DNA from: Leptospira sp. GIMC2001
GTDB taxonomy: Bacteria; Spirochaetota; Leptospiria; Leptospirales; Leptospiraceae
Direction: 5' to 3'
Assembly: GCF_028462125.1 (NCBI RefSeq)
Contig: NZ_CP115468.1
Span: 1-64,000, forward strand
DNA length: 64,000 bases
Part shown: positions 28,913 to 38,174 of the stretch, in pieces
How positions within the stretch are numbered: the first letter of the stretch is position 1
How the letters are laid out: the number at the start of each line of letters is the position of its first letter
The notes under the pieces: generated by a model
Databases searched by the model: none
Seen by the model: the letters and a program-made list of their open reading frames with translations, nothing else
What the model was told of the DNA's origin: nothing
Position numbers and translations under genes: made by a program

Positions 28913-29941
28913 ATGTATCCGATAAATATAGATTTTTGGTTTATTCAAGTCAGAGGCTACGAAGGCCACTGGGCACTAGGAATCCTAATAATGGGATTTT
29001 TCTATCAGAAATATAAATCTCTTAAATCTGGATATGAAAAAGAATGGTTTGTTAGTGCTTACACCTTTGCAATTTTTACGGGCTTTATCTTTGCTCGATT
29101 GTTTCATTATTTTTTCTGGGAAACGGATGAATTTCTAAAGAACCCACTCATTGTTTTCAATCCTAGTGGTGGATTCGCTATCTTAGGTGGAACGATCGGA
29201 ACTGGTTTCGGTGGATGGTTGTATTGCCAATTTACGAAAAAGAATTTCCTTCATTGGTGTGATTCATTGATGACACCATTAACCTTGGGATTATGTCTTA
29301 GTAGATTTTCTTGTTTTTTGAATGGAGATGCTTATGGCAATCCAACTGATTCAATATTTGGAGTGGTATTCTCTGAGAATAGTGATGACTGGATGCAGCG
29401 CTGGAATAGCTTGCACGGACTCTATGCTTACTCAGAAAAACCTTTGAATATAATTTCTAATCTCTTCGCAGGACAAGTGAATCTATCTAGCATTCCATTG
29501 CCAAATGTTCTCGAACCTTTGAGATCAGAAGGTATTACAAATCTTGCGCAGTTATCTAAGTTTTATCCTCCAGCCGCAACGGGCGACTATATGAAAATTC
29601 TACATGAGAAAGCGCTCTATCCATTTCCAGTGATTTATCCTCCCGTTCATCCTGCGCAACTCTATGAGGTTTTTGTTTTAGGGATCGGATTCTTCACACT
29701 ATTTAAATTGGAAGATGTTAAATGGGCAGAACGAAAATTATTTTTTATATTCTGGATTATTTATGGAATCAATCGATTTATCATAGAGATTTTTCGCGGA
29801 GATAGAAATCTATTTATCGGTGATTTAACCTATGCCCAAGTAATTTCTCTTTTTCTATGTTTAGGTGGGATTGTCGGAATCTTATTTTTCACTTGGAAAT
29901 GGAATAAGTATGGAATGCCTGAGGTCAATCCTAAAGCCTAG
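28913..29941 (+). CDS. Lgt-like membrane protein (prolipoprotein diacylglyceryl transferase family)
   Basis: 342-residue membrane protein with about seven hydrophobic segments. Lgt-family features are SGGFAILGGTIG (85-96), the signature-like LSRFSCFLNGDAYG (129-142, with Arg131, Asn137, Gly138, Asp139), HPAQLYE, and RFIIEIFRGD near the C-terminus. Lgt transfers diacylglycerol from phosphatidylglycerol to the lipobox cysteine of prolipoproteins. However, the position of the His of the Lgt HGGL motif is Leu91 here, and an insert of about 90 residues separates the signature from HPAQLYE. It is either a divergent Lgt or a paralogue with another substrate. It is the only Lgt-like gene in this window. 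Confidence 0.75.
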   Translation: MYPINIDFWFIQVRGYEGHWALGILIMGFFYQKYKSLKSGYEKEWFVSAYTFAIFTGFIFARLFHYFFWETDEFLKNPLIVFNPSGGFAILGGTIGTGFGGWLYCQFTKKNFLHWCDSLMTPLTLGLCLSRFSCFLNGDAYGNPTDSIFGVVFSENSDDWMQRWNSLHGLYAYSEKPLNIISNLFAGQVNLSSIPLPNVLEPLRSEGITNLAQLSKFYPPAATGDYMKILHEKALYPFPVIYPPVHPAQLYEVFVLGIGFFTLFKLEDVKWAERKLFFIFWIIYGINRFIIEIFRGDRNLFIGDLTYAQVISLFLCLGGIVGILFFTWKWNKYGMPEVNPKA

Positions 29942-30020
29942 TTTATTTGTTAAGCTTTAGTTTCTTATAAATCTTTGAGTAATTTAATAATCAAATTTAA
30001 ATTCAACCAGTTTAAATTTA

Positions 30021-32210
30021 TTACCAGCCCAGCACTTTCACATAGACTTTGATATTCTCATAGTCTATGTGATCAAGCATCACATGAATTCTTTCACCCA
30101 AAACAAAATCCTTAGTATACTTTTTCGAATAGAAACTGAATGGATTTCTTCCAAGTAGTTCAAATTCATTTGTAAATTCAGATTTATCAATGACTGCTTC
30201 CATGCTTGGATCATCCAATTCCACAAACACAAAATTTGGTTTGTATCCAGTAATATTTGCCCAGAATTTCAAAATTCCAGTTTTCTGAAGATATCGACAA
30301 GCCTTCAATTTGAAAATATCGCGTTCTGCATCGGCCGCTCTTCTTTCTTGTTCTGAGCAATGGATTCCCATACCTTTTAATTTTTCCCAATCATATGGAG
30401 CAGGCTCATTCAAGAGGACGGAGTGCAGAACTCGATGAACCACTAAATCAGGATAACGTCGAATAGGTGATGTAAAGTGACAGTAATCTTGAAAACCAAG
30501 TCCCCAATGTCCCGTATATTCGGGACCGTAATATGCCTGCATAAAACTTCTTAGTAATAAGTAATTGAATACTTTTTCATTTGGATTTCCATGCAGTTTT
30601 TCTAGTATTTTTCTTATTTGTTCGTAATCTGGAGTCTCAAGCTGTAGATTTATGGAGTTCAATTTAAGATAAGCATTTAATGCCTCTAATTTTTCACCTT
30701 CCATAACCTCATGGATTCGATTCAGTGCAGGAGCCTTTTTCTTTTTAAGAAATTCCGCAACCTTAGTGTTGGCAGAGAGCATCATCTCTTCAACTAGCAT
30801 ATGACTTTTTAATCTTTCTTTTGAAGTAATGGAGACTGGAAGAAAATCTGATCCTATTTCAATAATATTCTCTTTTACATTCAGGTCAACTCGGCCTGCT
30901 TTCATGCGGTTCCTTCGCATACTTTCCGCTAAATGATTGAGTTGAACCATCCAGTTATCAGGTTTATTTTCAATAATCTCATCTTCTGCCATCTCATAGG
31001 TATATCGTTTCGATACCTTGATAATGGATTTATAGAACTTGGAAGCAAAGATATTTCCTTCGCTATCTGCTTCCATCTCAACTGTAAAAGCCAATCGATT
31101 TGTATTTGCAACAAGACTACAAAGTCCTTCAGAAAGAATTGGAGGCAACATTGGAACAACACGGTTAGATAGATAGACGGATGTTGCTCTCTCATAAGCT
31201 TCCTCATCCATAACAGATCCTTCTCTAACATAATAGGATACATCTGCAATGTGAACCCAGAATCGTTTCCTCTTTCCTTCATCCACATAAGACAAAGCAT
31301 CATCAAAATCTTTAGCAGTTGCGCCATCGATCGTTACCGAATAGAGATTTGTTAAATCAACACGGCTCTCCCAGTCAGATACAGTTTCCGAATTAATTTC
31401 TTCTGGGTAATCAAGCGGAATTGTGTCTGGATGATTCTGATTATAATTGTATTTCATCAATACTCTCATAAAATCTGGATCTTCTTTGCTATCCGATTCG
31501 AACCTAACAAAACTAACGTCATATAGATTTGGTTCTGTATTGACCGCGTCTTTCATTTTAACAATAAGAACATCACCTACCTTGATATTTTTTAAAACAT
31601 CTTCAAGTAGTGATTTTTTGAGAAGAAATCCTTCTTTCTCTTCACCAGACATATCGAGAAGTTTACCGATGATTCCTTTGTTCTGCAATTCTACAACTTT
31701 CATTCGATATAGAACTCGACCGCGTTTCAAAATTCTAATCACTTCTCCTTCAATTCGATCTTTGCGCCCCACTCCGATCGGATAGATTTCAACTAGGTCA
31801 CCTGCTATAGCCGTGTCAGTCTTTGAGCCAGGGATAAAAGTTTCATTTCCTGAAGGTAATTTTACAAACCCATCTCCTTTCAGGCTAAGAGAAATCTTAC
31901 CTGACACCGAGAAGGGACGTTTTGGAAAAATTGTCTTTTTTTCAATCTTAATTAATCCTTCCGCTTCCAGAAGAAACAGTAGATTTTCTAATTCGTTTAA
32001 TCTCTCTTTAGCCTTGTCTCTGGTTTTCGGACTTGGTTTGGGTTTTGCTTTTTTTTTCGATTTCTCAGATGTTTTAGTCTTTGCCTTACTATCAGTTGAA
32101 GTATCGGGAAGAAATTTCTTTATGATATCCTGTTTGGTTAACTGAGCTCCAGCAAAAGATGCGATATAATCAATTATTTTTCTAGTGATTTGATAATTGG
32201 TATTTTCCAT
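30021..32210 (-). CDS. rnr: Ribonuclease R (RNB-family 3'-5' exoribonuclease)
   Basis: Processive exoribonuclease that degrades structured RNA. The 729-residue protein has an N-terminal winged-helix-like part, a Lys-rich linker (residues about 40-65, KSKKKAKPKPSPK), cold-shock-like OB domains (KISLSLKGDGFVKLPSGNETFIPG), and the RNB catalytic core with TIDGATAKDFDDALS carrying the metal-binding Asp residues. HIADVSYYVREGS, YLSNRVVPMLPPILSEGLCSL and the FTSPIRRYPDLVVHR block follow. A short S1-like end closes the protein; the Lys-rich tail seen in E. coli RNase R is absent and the basic stretch sits at the N-terminus instead. It is the last gene of the hslO-tsaE-tsaB-rnr cluster. Confidence 0.93.
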   Translation of the reverse strand: MENTNYQITRKIIDYIASFAGAQLTKQDIIKKFLPDTSTDSKAKTKTSEKSKKKAKPKPSPKTRDKAKERLNELENLLFLLEAEGLIKIEKKTIFPKRPFSVSGKISLSLKGDGFVKLPSGNETFIPGSKTDTAIAGDLVEIYPIGVGRKDRIEGEVIRILKRGRVLYRMKVVELQNKGIIGKLLDMSGEEKEGFLLKKSLLEDVLKNIKVGDVLIVKMKDAVNTEPNLYDVSFVRFESDSKEDPDFMRVLMKYNYNQNHPDTIPLDYPEEINSETVSDWESRVDLTNLYSVTIDGATAKDFDDALSYVDEGKRKRFWVHIADVSYYVREGSVMDEEAYERATSVYLSNRVVPMLPPILSEGLCSLVANTNRLAFTVEMEADSEGNIFASKFYKSIIKVSKRYTYEMAEDEIIENKPDNWMVQLNHLAESMRRNRMKAGRVDLNVKENIIEIGSDFLPVSITSKERLKSHMLVEEMMLSANTKVAEFLKKKKAPALNRIHEVMEGEKLEALNAYLKLNSINLQLETPDYEQIRKILEKLHGNPNEKVFNYLLLRSFMQAYYGPEYTGHWGLGFQDYCHFTSPIRRYPDLVVHRVLHSVLLNEPAPYDWEKLKGMGIHCSEQERRAADAERDIFKLKACRYLQKTGILKFWANITGYKPNFVFVELDDPSMEAVIDKSEFTNEFELLGRNPFSFYSKKYTKDFVLGERIHVMLDHIDYENIKVYVKVLGW

Positions 32211-32270
32211 TGAATGTATCCTAATTTGTAAATGCTAATGGGTAATTTAATAACTCATAATTATTTTGAG

Positions 32271-32939
32271 TTATTTATCTACATAAGTTCCCCTCATATA
32301 ATTGGGTTGTAGATTAAGATAATTATTATCCTTAATATTGATATTATTAAAATATCCAGGTTTTGTAGCCAGAATACCTTTTAATCCCGGATAGTCTAGA
32401 GAGAAAAGTTGATGTAAATGTGAAAGAGGCGTATGAGAGAAAACACGATATTCATTCCAAAAAGATCCTCCAAGTTCAGACGTATATTTCTCTAAACTGC
32501 AATCAACTGTTGGTCCATCAATCTCAGAGTCAATTACTCGGCCAAAGTATTTATTCATTTTGCCATCTAAGAGGACAAGAATTTTAGACTTAAAATTATT
32601 CTCCTCAGTAATGAGTTTCATATAGTAGTAGTTAGCATATATTTCTAAGCTATCCAAACCAATACATGGAATATTCCAGAGTTGCGAGAGATTACGTCCG
32701 GCAGAAACGGCTATACGTATTCCTGTGAAGGATCCAGGACCCGTTGCTACGACTATAAAATCAGGTTGAGAAATTTGACATGCTCTTAGAGCTGTCTGAA
32801 TATCTAAAATCAGGGAGTGACTTGCTGCGCGAGGTGAAAAATTCTTGGATTCATAAAGCAGATTGTGATTGCCATCAATTTCTTCCCAGATCTCAATCAC
32901 GATCCATTCCGTTGTAGTGTCCCAGTAAATAAATTTCAT
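32271..32939 (-). CDS. tsaB: tRNA threonylcarbamoyladenosine biosynthesis protein TsaB
   Basis: Partner protein of TsaD in the t6A modification complex, an inactive ASKHA-fold relative of TsaD. The 222-residue product shows the family start with WDTTTEWIVIEIW, the SHSLILDIQTALRA helix and the diagnostic VATGPGSFTGIRIAVSAGRNLSQ, then IPCIGLDSLEI. The C-terminal half is less conserved, as usual. It lies between tsaE (upstream, 30-nt gap) and rnr (60-nt gap) on the minus strand, and the neighbour tsaE strengthens the call. Confidence 0.92.
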   Translation of the reverse strand: MKFIYWDTTTEWIVIEIWEEIDGNHNLLYESKNFSPRAASHSLILDIQTALRACQISQPDFIVVATGPGSFTGIRIAVSAGRNLSQLWNIPCIGLDSLEIYANYYYMKLITEENNFKSKILVLLDGKMNKYFGRVIDSEIDGPTVDCSLEKYTSELGGSFWNEYRVFSHTPLSHLHQLFSLDYPGLKGILATKPGYFNNINIKDNNYLNLQPNYMRGTYVDK

Positions 32940-32969
32940 AAAGTATACAGTTATAATTTTCTAAATGGC

Positions 32970-33422
32970 TTACTTGCTAACAAACTCAAAGCTGATCGTT
33001 CTTGTCTCAAATGAATCAATTTCTATATTAATATAAATTCTTGGATAAGGGAAAATATCTCCAACTTTTTGCCACCACTCAACGAAACAAATTCCTAGCT
33101 TTCCCCATACTTCTTCGAATTCTAAATCTTCAAGTTCACTGGCTTGATGGATTCTATATAAATCAAAATGGTATATGGATTTTTCTGCCGACAGATTGTA
33201 TTGGTTCATCAAAGAGAAGGTCGGTGAATTAATTGTTTCCTTCACTCCCAAAGATTGAAGGAGATTTCTGATAAAAGTAGTTTTACCAGCACCCATATCT
33301 CCACTCAATAGAAAGGTAGAATAAGGAATCGACCAATTGAACCAATTGGGATTGTCTTGAATTATACTTTTAGTGAGTTCTTGTAAATGAGAGAGGTGTA
33401 TAGATTTATATTTCTTGATCAA
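32970..33422 (-). CDS. tsaE: tRNA threonylcarbamoyladenosine biosynthesis ATPase TsaE
   Basis: P-loop ATPase required for t6A formation with TsaB and TsaD. The 150-residue product has Walker A GDMGAGKTTFIRNLLQSLG, then INSPTFSLMNQY, the YHFDLYRI segment and FVEWWQKVGDIFP, all diagnostic of TsaE. The start is TTG (33420-33422), which overlaps the hslO stop as TTGA; no in-frame ATG gives a complete N-terminus. Translation is thus probably coupled to hslO. Together with the YrdC-type gene at 16.8 kb, three of the usual t6A genes appear in the window; tsaD is not seen. Confidence 0.93.
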   Translation of the reverse strand: MIKKYKSIHLSHLQELTKSIIQDNPNWFNWSIPYSTFLLSGDMGAGKTTFIRNLLQSLGVKETINSPTFSLMNQYNLSAEKSIYHFDLYRIHQASELEDLEFEEVWGKLGICFVEWWQKVGDIFPYPRIYINIEIDSFETRTISFEFVSK

Positions 33423-34267
33423 TTTGGAAACAGCCTATGTACTTTGCTATCGTCAAATTCATAAATGCTTTTGCAAAATTCGCATTCCACTTCAATTTTA
33501 CCTTGTTCTGTGAGAATTTCCTGAACTTCTTTCTCGCCAAGGCTCACTAGAACTTCGGCGATTTTATTGTAAGAACAATCGCATTGAAAATGTGGACTCC
33601 CTGTATCTAAAATATCGCAATTTTCACGAAAAATAATGGATAACTCTTTTCGAATTTCTTCTATTTCTAAATCAAAAATTGAATCTTTTTTCAATTCATT
33701 CTCAGCTTGCTTGAAAATAAATTCCCTTGAAGCTTCTGTCGCATCTGGAAGTGCTTGTAGAAAAATTCCTTTTACTTGGTATTCTCCGAATTTTATTTCG
33801 GATGTATTCATAAATACCAAACTCAATGTCTGTTCCGATTCTGTTATATATTTTGCAAAATTTACTTCAAAGCTATCTTCCACAAGATTTGTAAAGCTTT
33901 GATAAAATTCATGATCTGGATCCCAACGAATCACTTTAAGAATACCTGTTCCGAGAATGAAATCATTTCTTATATCACCAGATTCTAAAGGGCCAGGATA
34001 TGCTACTCCCTTCATTGCACCTTGTCTATTCGAGTATGCAAGTACAGATTGTTTATACTCGTCCTTCCACTGAATACTGATCCGCTGATCTTCCTTAACC
34101 ATTTTTGCTATGAAAAATGCGCCCATCATAGTTTTGGAAAGAAAATTGGACATTCGAGGATCTAGATCATGAATGCGAATTAAATGGGAACATACTTCAG
34201 AACAATCAACGATTGATAAGCGAAATTGTGAATTTGGAAGAATACCTGTAATAAAAGAATCAGACAT
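33419..34267 (-). CDS. hslO: Redox-regulated chaperone Hsp33
   Basis: ATP-independent holdase activated by oxidation of a zinc-binding cysteine cluster. The 282-residue protein has the Hsp33 core with FLSKTMMGAFFIAKMVKEDQ, RQGAMKGVAYPGPLESGD and LGTGILKVIRWDP. The C-terminal switch has the cysteines CDC and CEFC separated by about 30 residues, the Hsp33 CxC...CxxC pattern. All four cysteines are present, so redox control is probably intact. It is the first gene of a minus-strand cluster with tsaE, tsaB and rnr, and is divergent from the GH42 gene across a 76-bp region with two palindromes. Confidence 0.93.
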   Translation of the reverse strand: MSDSFITGILPNSQFRLSIVDCSEVCSHLIRIHDLDPRMSNFLSKTMMGAFFIAKMVKEDQRISIQWKDEYKQSVLAYSNRQGAMKGVAYPGPLESGDIRNDFILGTGILKVIRWDPDHEFYQSFTNLVEDSFEVNFAKYITESEQTLSLVFMNTSEIKFGEYQVKGIFLQALPDATEASREFIFKQAENELKKDSIFDLEIEEIRKELSIIFRENCDILDTGSPHFQCDCSYNKIAEVLVSLGEKEVQEILTEQGKIEVECEFCKSIYEFDDSKVHRLFPN

Positions 34268-34286
34268 TATTGATTGCCTATTTGGA

Positions 34287-34317
34287 AGATAGTTTCATTC
34301 TATCTCTTAAGCTTAAG
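34287..34317. promoter_or_regulatory. Two abutting palindromes in the hslO/GH42 divergent region
   Basis: AGATAG-N7-CTATCT (34287-34305) is followed without a gap by the perfect 12-bp palindrome CTTAAGCTTAAG (34306-34317). Both lie in the only 76 bp between two divergent genes, just upstream of the GH42 ribosome site (AGGTGG). They could be operators for one or two repressors; no regulator gene is adjacent. Confidence 0.4.
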
Positions 34318-34343
34318 CAAGCAAGTAGAAAAGGTGGATCAAT

Positions 34344-36326
34344 ATGATTTTCGGAGCAGACTATTATCCTGAACAATGGACTCCTAAAGATTGGGAAGAA
34401 GATATAAAAATCATGAAAGGTATGGGTCTTTCAAGAGTAAGATTAGCAGAATTTGCTTGGGCTCTGATGGAACCTAAAGAAGGAAAATATGATTTTAGTT
34501 TTTTTGAGAAAATTATGGATCTTATGTATAAGAATCAAATCGGTGTTATACTAGGAACACCAACTGCTACCTTTCCACCTTGGCTCTACAAAAAATATCC
34601 AGGCATTGTACAAGTATCGAGAGAGGGTATTGTTCGAATCATTGGGACGAGGCGCCAGGCTTGCTTTGCTTCAAAAGACTATCTTCGTGCGACGGAAAGA
34701 ATTGTAAATGCGCAGACTAAAAAATTAGGCAATCATCCAGCTTTAGTTGGATGGCAAATTGACAATGAGATTGGACATGAAGGTTCGGATCTTTCCTATT
34801 CTCCCAATGCATTATCAGGATTTAGAATTTGGTTAAAGAATAAATACAAATCTCTAAAAGATCTAAATCACTCATGGGGTGGAACTTTCTGGGGACTTAT
34901 TTATAATGATTGGAACGAAATTCCGATTCCAGGTAATCACTTAGCTAGCGGTTTCAATCCAGCCATGATTCAAGATTTTTATCGGTTCAATTCGGATCTT
35001 GTTGTTCATTTCGTAAATCTTCAAACCAAAATCATTCGTAAAAATTCTCCAGGAATTCCAATTACAACTAATCTTTACCCGAGTCCGTTTTTGCCAATAA
35101 CTGATATGAGCGAAGTATTCGAAGACATAGACTATGTTTCATGGGACAACTATCCAGTTTGGGGACCGCAACCTGAACCTTTTCCCCATCCTCTGGTAGC
35201 AGCGACGCTACAATATTCTCGAGGTCTCAAAAATCAAAGTTTCACAGTGATGGAACAGTTCAGTGGTCAACAAGGACACGATACCTTAGGTTATTTACCG
35301 CCACCTGGACAGATTGCACTATGGATGCTACAAGCGATTGCCCATGGTGCAGATCAAATTATATTCTTCCGATACAGGACGGCTCTATTTGGTCAGGAGC
35401 AATTGTGCTATGGAATACTTGATCACGGAAAACAATTAACTCATAAGTATTTTGAATTGCAGAAGGCAATTAGTGATATTCAAGAAATGGCAAATGACTT
35501 TGCTTCGGAAGAATTTCCAGCGGATGTAGCAGTTATCAGTGACATTGACAATTCTCGAAATTATAAGCATCAACCACTTTCGGAAGGACTAAAATTCAAA
35601 CCAGCTCCCTTTGCCAATGTTGGTTACGATATTGAAATGGCTACCTGGTATGCAGGCTTGAGCATTTTAAATGTTAATTCCCATTTCAGACCATCAAGCA
35701 AAATCAATCTCGAAGATTACAAAGTTGTGGTCCTACCTTTATATACTATGTTTGATGAAGAATTTGTCGGAAAGATTGAAGAATTTGTACGCAACGGGGG
35801 AACATTAATATTAGGATATCGTGCAGGCATCAAAGAAAAAAATCATTGGATGCTACCAGAAAGAACTCCTGGTAAGTTTAGAGAGATGGCAGGCATTGAG
35901 GTAGAAAAATATGATTCCGTTGGCACGGACATTATAAAAATGAAGTTTCGTTTGTTGCCTGGAAAATGCGGTAAATTTTGTGAAATTCTTGAACCAAAAA
36001 CTGCAAAACCTATCGCATGGTACAATGATTCCAGAAAGTTTTATAAAGGATCTCCGCTAGCAACAGTCAATTCATATCACAATGGTAGAGTTTATTATAT
36101 AGGGGCATCGCTTGCTCCAGAATCGTTTGTTCTGCTTTATCGAAGGATTCTTCGAGAATCCAAAATTCCATTTACATTCCTTGGCTCCAAGATAGAAAGA
36201 ATTTTTAGAAAGGGCAAGAAATTCAATTATGAAATATTGATGAATCATAGTATGAAATCAACTTGGGCAGGCTTTACTCGTTTGCCCCCTTTCGGCTACA
36301 AGATAAAGAGGATTGAGAAAGAATAA
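34344..36326 (+). CDS. GH42-family beta-galactosidase-like glycoside hydrolase
   Basis: 660-residue cytosolic glycosidase (no signal peptide) of family GH42, which cleaves beta-galactosides. The N-terminus GADYYPEQWTPKDWEEDIKI and the RLAEFAWALMEP block are typical. The acid/base Glu142 lies in WQIDNEIGHE and the nucleophile Glu304 in VMEQFSGQ; both positions suit the family. The C-terminal trimerisation-type domain (about 390-600) contains VVVLPLYTMFDEEFV and GGTLILGYRAG. The CxCxxC zinc site found in some GH42 enzymes is absent. Leptospira is generally thought not to live on sugars, so the role may be in turnover of a glycoside or glycolipid. The next gene starts 2 nt after the stop. Confidence 0.9.
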   Translation: MIFGADYYPEQWTPKDWEEDIKIMKGMGLSRVRLAEFAWALMEPKEGKYDFSFFEKIMDLMYKNQIGVILGTPTATFPPWLYKKYPGIVQVSREGIVRIIGTRRQACFASKDYLRATERIVNAQTKKLGNHPALVGWQIDNEIGHEGSDLSYSPNALSGFRIWLKNKYKSLKDLNHSWGGTFWGLIYNDWNEIPIPGNHLASGFNPAMIQDFYRFNSDLVVHFVNLQTKIIRKNSPGIPITTNLYPSPFLPITDMSEVFEDIDYVSWDNYPVWGPQPEPFPHPLVAATLQYSRGLKNQSFTVMEQFSGQQGHDTLGYLPPPGQIALWMLQAIAHGADQIIFFRYRTALFGQEQLCYGILDHGKQLTHKYFELQKAISDIQEMANDFASEEFPADVAVISDIDNSRNYKHQPLSEGLKFKPAPFANVGYDIEMATWYAGLSILNVNSHFRPSSKINLEDYKVVVLPLYTMFDEEFVGKIEEFVRNGGTLILGYRAGIKEKNHWMLPERTPGKFREMAGIEVEKYDSVGTDIIKMKFRLLPGKCGKFCEILEPKTAKPIAWYNDSRKFYKGSPLATVNSYHNGRVYYIGASLAPESFVLLYRRILRESKIPFTFLGSKIERIFRKGKKFNYEILMNHSMKSTWAGFTRLPPFGYKIKRIEKE

Positions 36327-36328
36327 AT

Positions 36329-37234
36329 TTGAAACTTGACGAAGTAGCAAAGCTCAATAAATTATTGGCAGGAATTTCAGGCATTAACATTCCTCTCAGA
36401 ATTTACATTGATAATTTGCATTGCCCATATTTGGAATTAGAAGGTGAATATATTTTGCCTCCTTGTTCCGTTCTGGATGGCGTTGGCTATGACACAGCGA
36501 AGCAATATCTAAAAGAAATTTCCCGATTAGTTCCTGAACTAATATCGGGAATGCAAGTTCTGCCTTTTCCACGACCCAAGAAAGACTCGAGTAAACTATT
36601 CCTAGTGCAAAGAATAGAAGGAGAACAAGAGTTCTTGTTACTAATCGTTTTGGATGTTGCCCATCTAGGTGGAATTCAGAATGATAAAATTGTAAAAAAA
36701 GCAAATCAATCGCAAACCATCAGTATTAGAACGAATCGCATCTATTTTACTAGCAAGATCATTCCCATTGAAAAAATCTATATCGATAAAGGAAATATTG
36801 TTAATTTCGATGGTTACGAAGTCACAGAATGGATCGAGAAACAACGCAAAAATGTAAAACAACTTGAGACAGAATTGGAAAACAGAATTCGTCCTTTCTC
36901 AGATCTTTTTGATGATGCAGATTTCTCAACTCAAGAAAAATTGATCGCTGAGCATCTTGGTATAAACAGAGAAAATTGGAGATTGGGTAAAGTATATAGC
37001 CCGATAGGCATTGAACATCTATGTTTTTCAATAAGGTTCTTGGAAGCAAGGAAGCAAACAATTTTGGAAACGTGGAATATGATTAGAGATTCCTTCTGGG
37101 ATGGGCTTACTAGCAATGAGAATTTAGAAAAAGGCGTTACTATTGCTTTGCATAATTATTTATCAAATTTTGACTCTAAGTTAGAATATTCGCAATCAGA
37201 CAATCCGCGCTGGTTGATTACAAAGAGAGCTTAA
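36329..37234 (+). CDS. Hypothetical protein in the GH42 cluster
   Basis: 301-residue protein not recognised. It has no signal peptide or membrane segment. The first 150 residues look like a mixed alpha/beta domain (RIYIDNLHCPYLELEGEYILPP, FLLLIVLDVAHLGG); a charged coiled-coil-like helix (IEKQRKNVKQLETELENRI) separates it from a helical C-terminal half (FDDADFSTQEKLIAEHLG, RFLEARKQTILETWNMIRD). The start is TTG 36329, 2 nt after the GH42 stop, with GAGAAAG upstream; the frame has no early ATG. This tight spacing implies translational coupling with the glycosidase, hinting at a related job, but none can be named. Confidence 0.6.
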   Translation: MKLDEVAKLNKLLAGISGINIPLRIYIDNLHCPYLELEGEYILPPCSVLDGVGYDTAKQYLKEISRLVPELISGMQVLPFPRPKKDSSKLFLVQRIEGEQEFLLLIVLDVAHLGGIQNDKIVKKANQSQTISIRTNRIYFTSKIIPIEKIYIDKGNIVNFDGYEVTEWIEKQRKNVKQLETELENRIRPFSDLFDDADFSTQEKLIAEHLGINRENWRLGKVYSPIGIEHLCFSIRFLEARKQTILETWNMIRDSFWDGLTSNENLEKGVTIALHNYLSNFDSKLEYSQSDNPRWLITKRA

Positions 37235-37274
37235 TCATTTAGAAAAAAAGTTTCGAAGAAAAAAGGAGAAAATT

Positions 37275-38153
37275 ATGAGTAAAACTTTATCTCTATTCGG
37301 TGTTGGAGTTATGGGTCGAGGTATTATAAAAAACCTTCTCGAGAAAACAGATTGGAATCTAAGACTTTATGCTCGCTCACCTGAAAAAATTTCTGACATT
37401 CAGAGCGATCGAATATTTATCTCGAGTGATCCGATCGCTGCGGTTACTAATAGCGATATTTGCATCATTTGTCTAACAGATGACGATAGTATTAGAGGCA
37501 TCGTCTTGAATGATTTGTTTATATCCAAGGCACCTGAGATCATATGTGATGTTGGAACAACTTCACTAGATTTAACTTTAGAAATTTATAAAGTTTATAA
37601 GAATGTTGGTAAGACCTTTTGTGATTCTCCGATGACAGGAAGTAAACTTGCCGCTCAAGACGGAAAGATTTTATATATGTTAGGTGGAAATGATTTAATT
37701 TTTAATAGTCTCAATGAATTTTACAAGGCTACAGGCAGAAAAGTCATTCGATGCGGTGATGCAGTTGGTTCTGGACAAAAAGCTAAGCAGGCACTGAACA
37801 TGATTCAAGCAGGAATTCTTCAAATCTATATGGAAGGAATGTCTCTCGCTAAAAAATCTGGAATCGATGAAAAAGTGCTATATGAAGTCATAGATAATTC
37901 TGCCGCTAAATCAGGAATCTCTGATTTTAAAATTCCTATGGTTATGAACAAGAATTATGAAACGCATTTTGCTTTAAAGAATATGTACAAAGATCTAATG
38001 CACTCATATAAATTAGCGCTTGATGTTGGTGCCAATATTCCACTCAGTTTTTCTTTAAATTCAATTTATTCTGCGGGAATGAAGTCCGGATTGGGTGACA
38101 AAGATTTTTGTTCCCTTGCGGAAATAAATAAGCAGTTGAATGGATTGGACTAG
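37275..38153 (+). CDS. Beta-hydroxyacid dehydrogenase (3-hydroxyisobutyrate dehydrogenase type)
   Basis: 292-residue NAD(P)-dependent oxidoreductase of the beta-HAD family (3-hydroxyisobutyrate, tartronate semialdehyde and glyoxylate/succinic semialdehyde reductases). The Rossmann motif is GVGVMGRG (9-16); the substrate loop reads DSPMTGSKLAAQDGKI (family DAPVSGG-type) and the catalytic Lys171 lies in GSGQKAKQALN. The DKDFCSLAEIN end matches the KDxxAL/I-type terminus. A strong AAAGGAG lies before the ATG. It follows the unknown GH42-cluster gene by 40 nt and precedes the IMPase-type gene by 21 nt. The substrate cannot be told from sequence. Confidence 0.87.
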   Translation: MSKTLSLFGVGVMGRGIIKNLLEKTDWNLRLYARSPEKISDIQSDRIFISSDPIAAVTNSDICIICLTDDDSIRGIVLNDLFISKAPEIICDVGTTSLDLTLEIYKVYKNVGKTFCDSPMTGSKLAAQDGKILYMLGGNDLIFNSLNEFYKATGRKVIRCGDAVGSGQKAKQALNMIQAGILQIYMEGMSLAKKSGIDEKVLYEVIDNSAAKSGISDFKIPMVMNKNYETHFALKNMYKDLMHSYKLALDVGANIPLSFSLNSIYSAGMKSGLGDKDFCSLAEINKQLNGLD

Positions 38154-38174
38154 GAAAAAAAACTGGGGTAAGAT

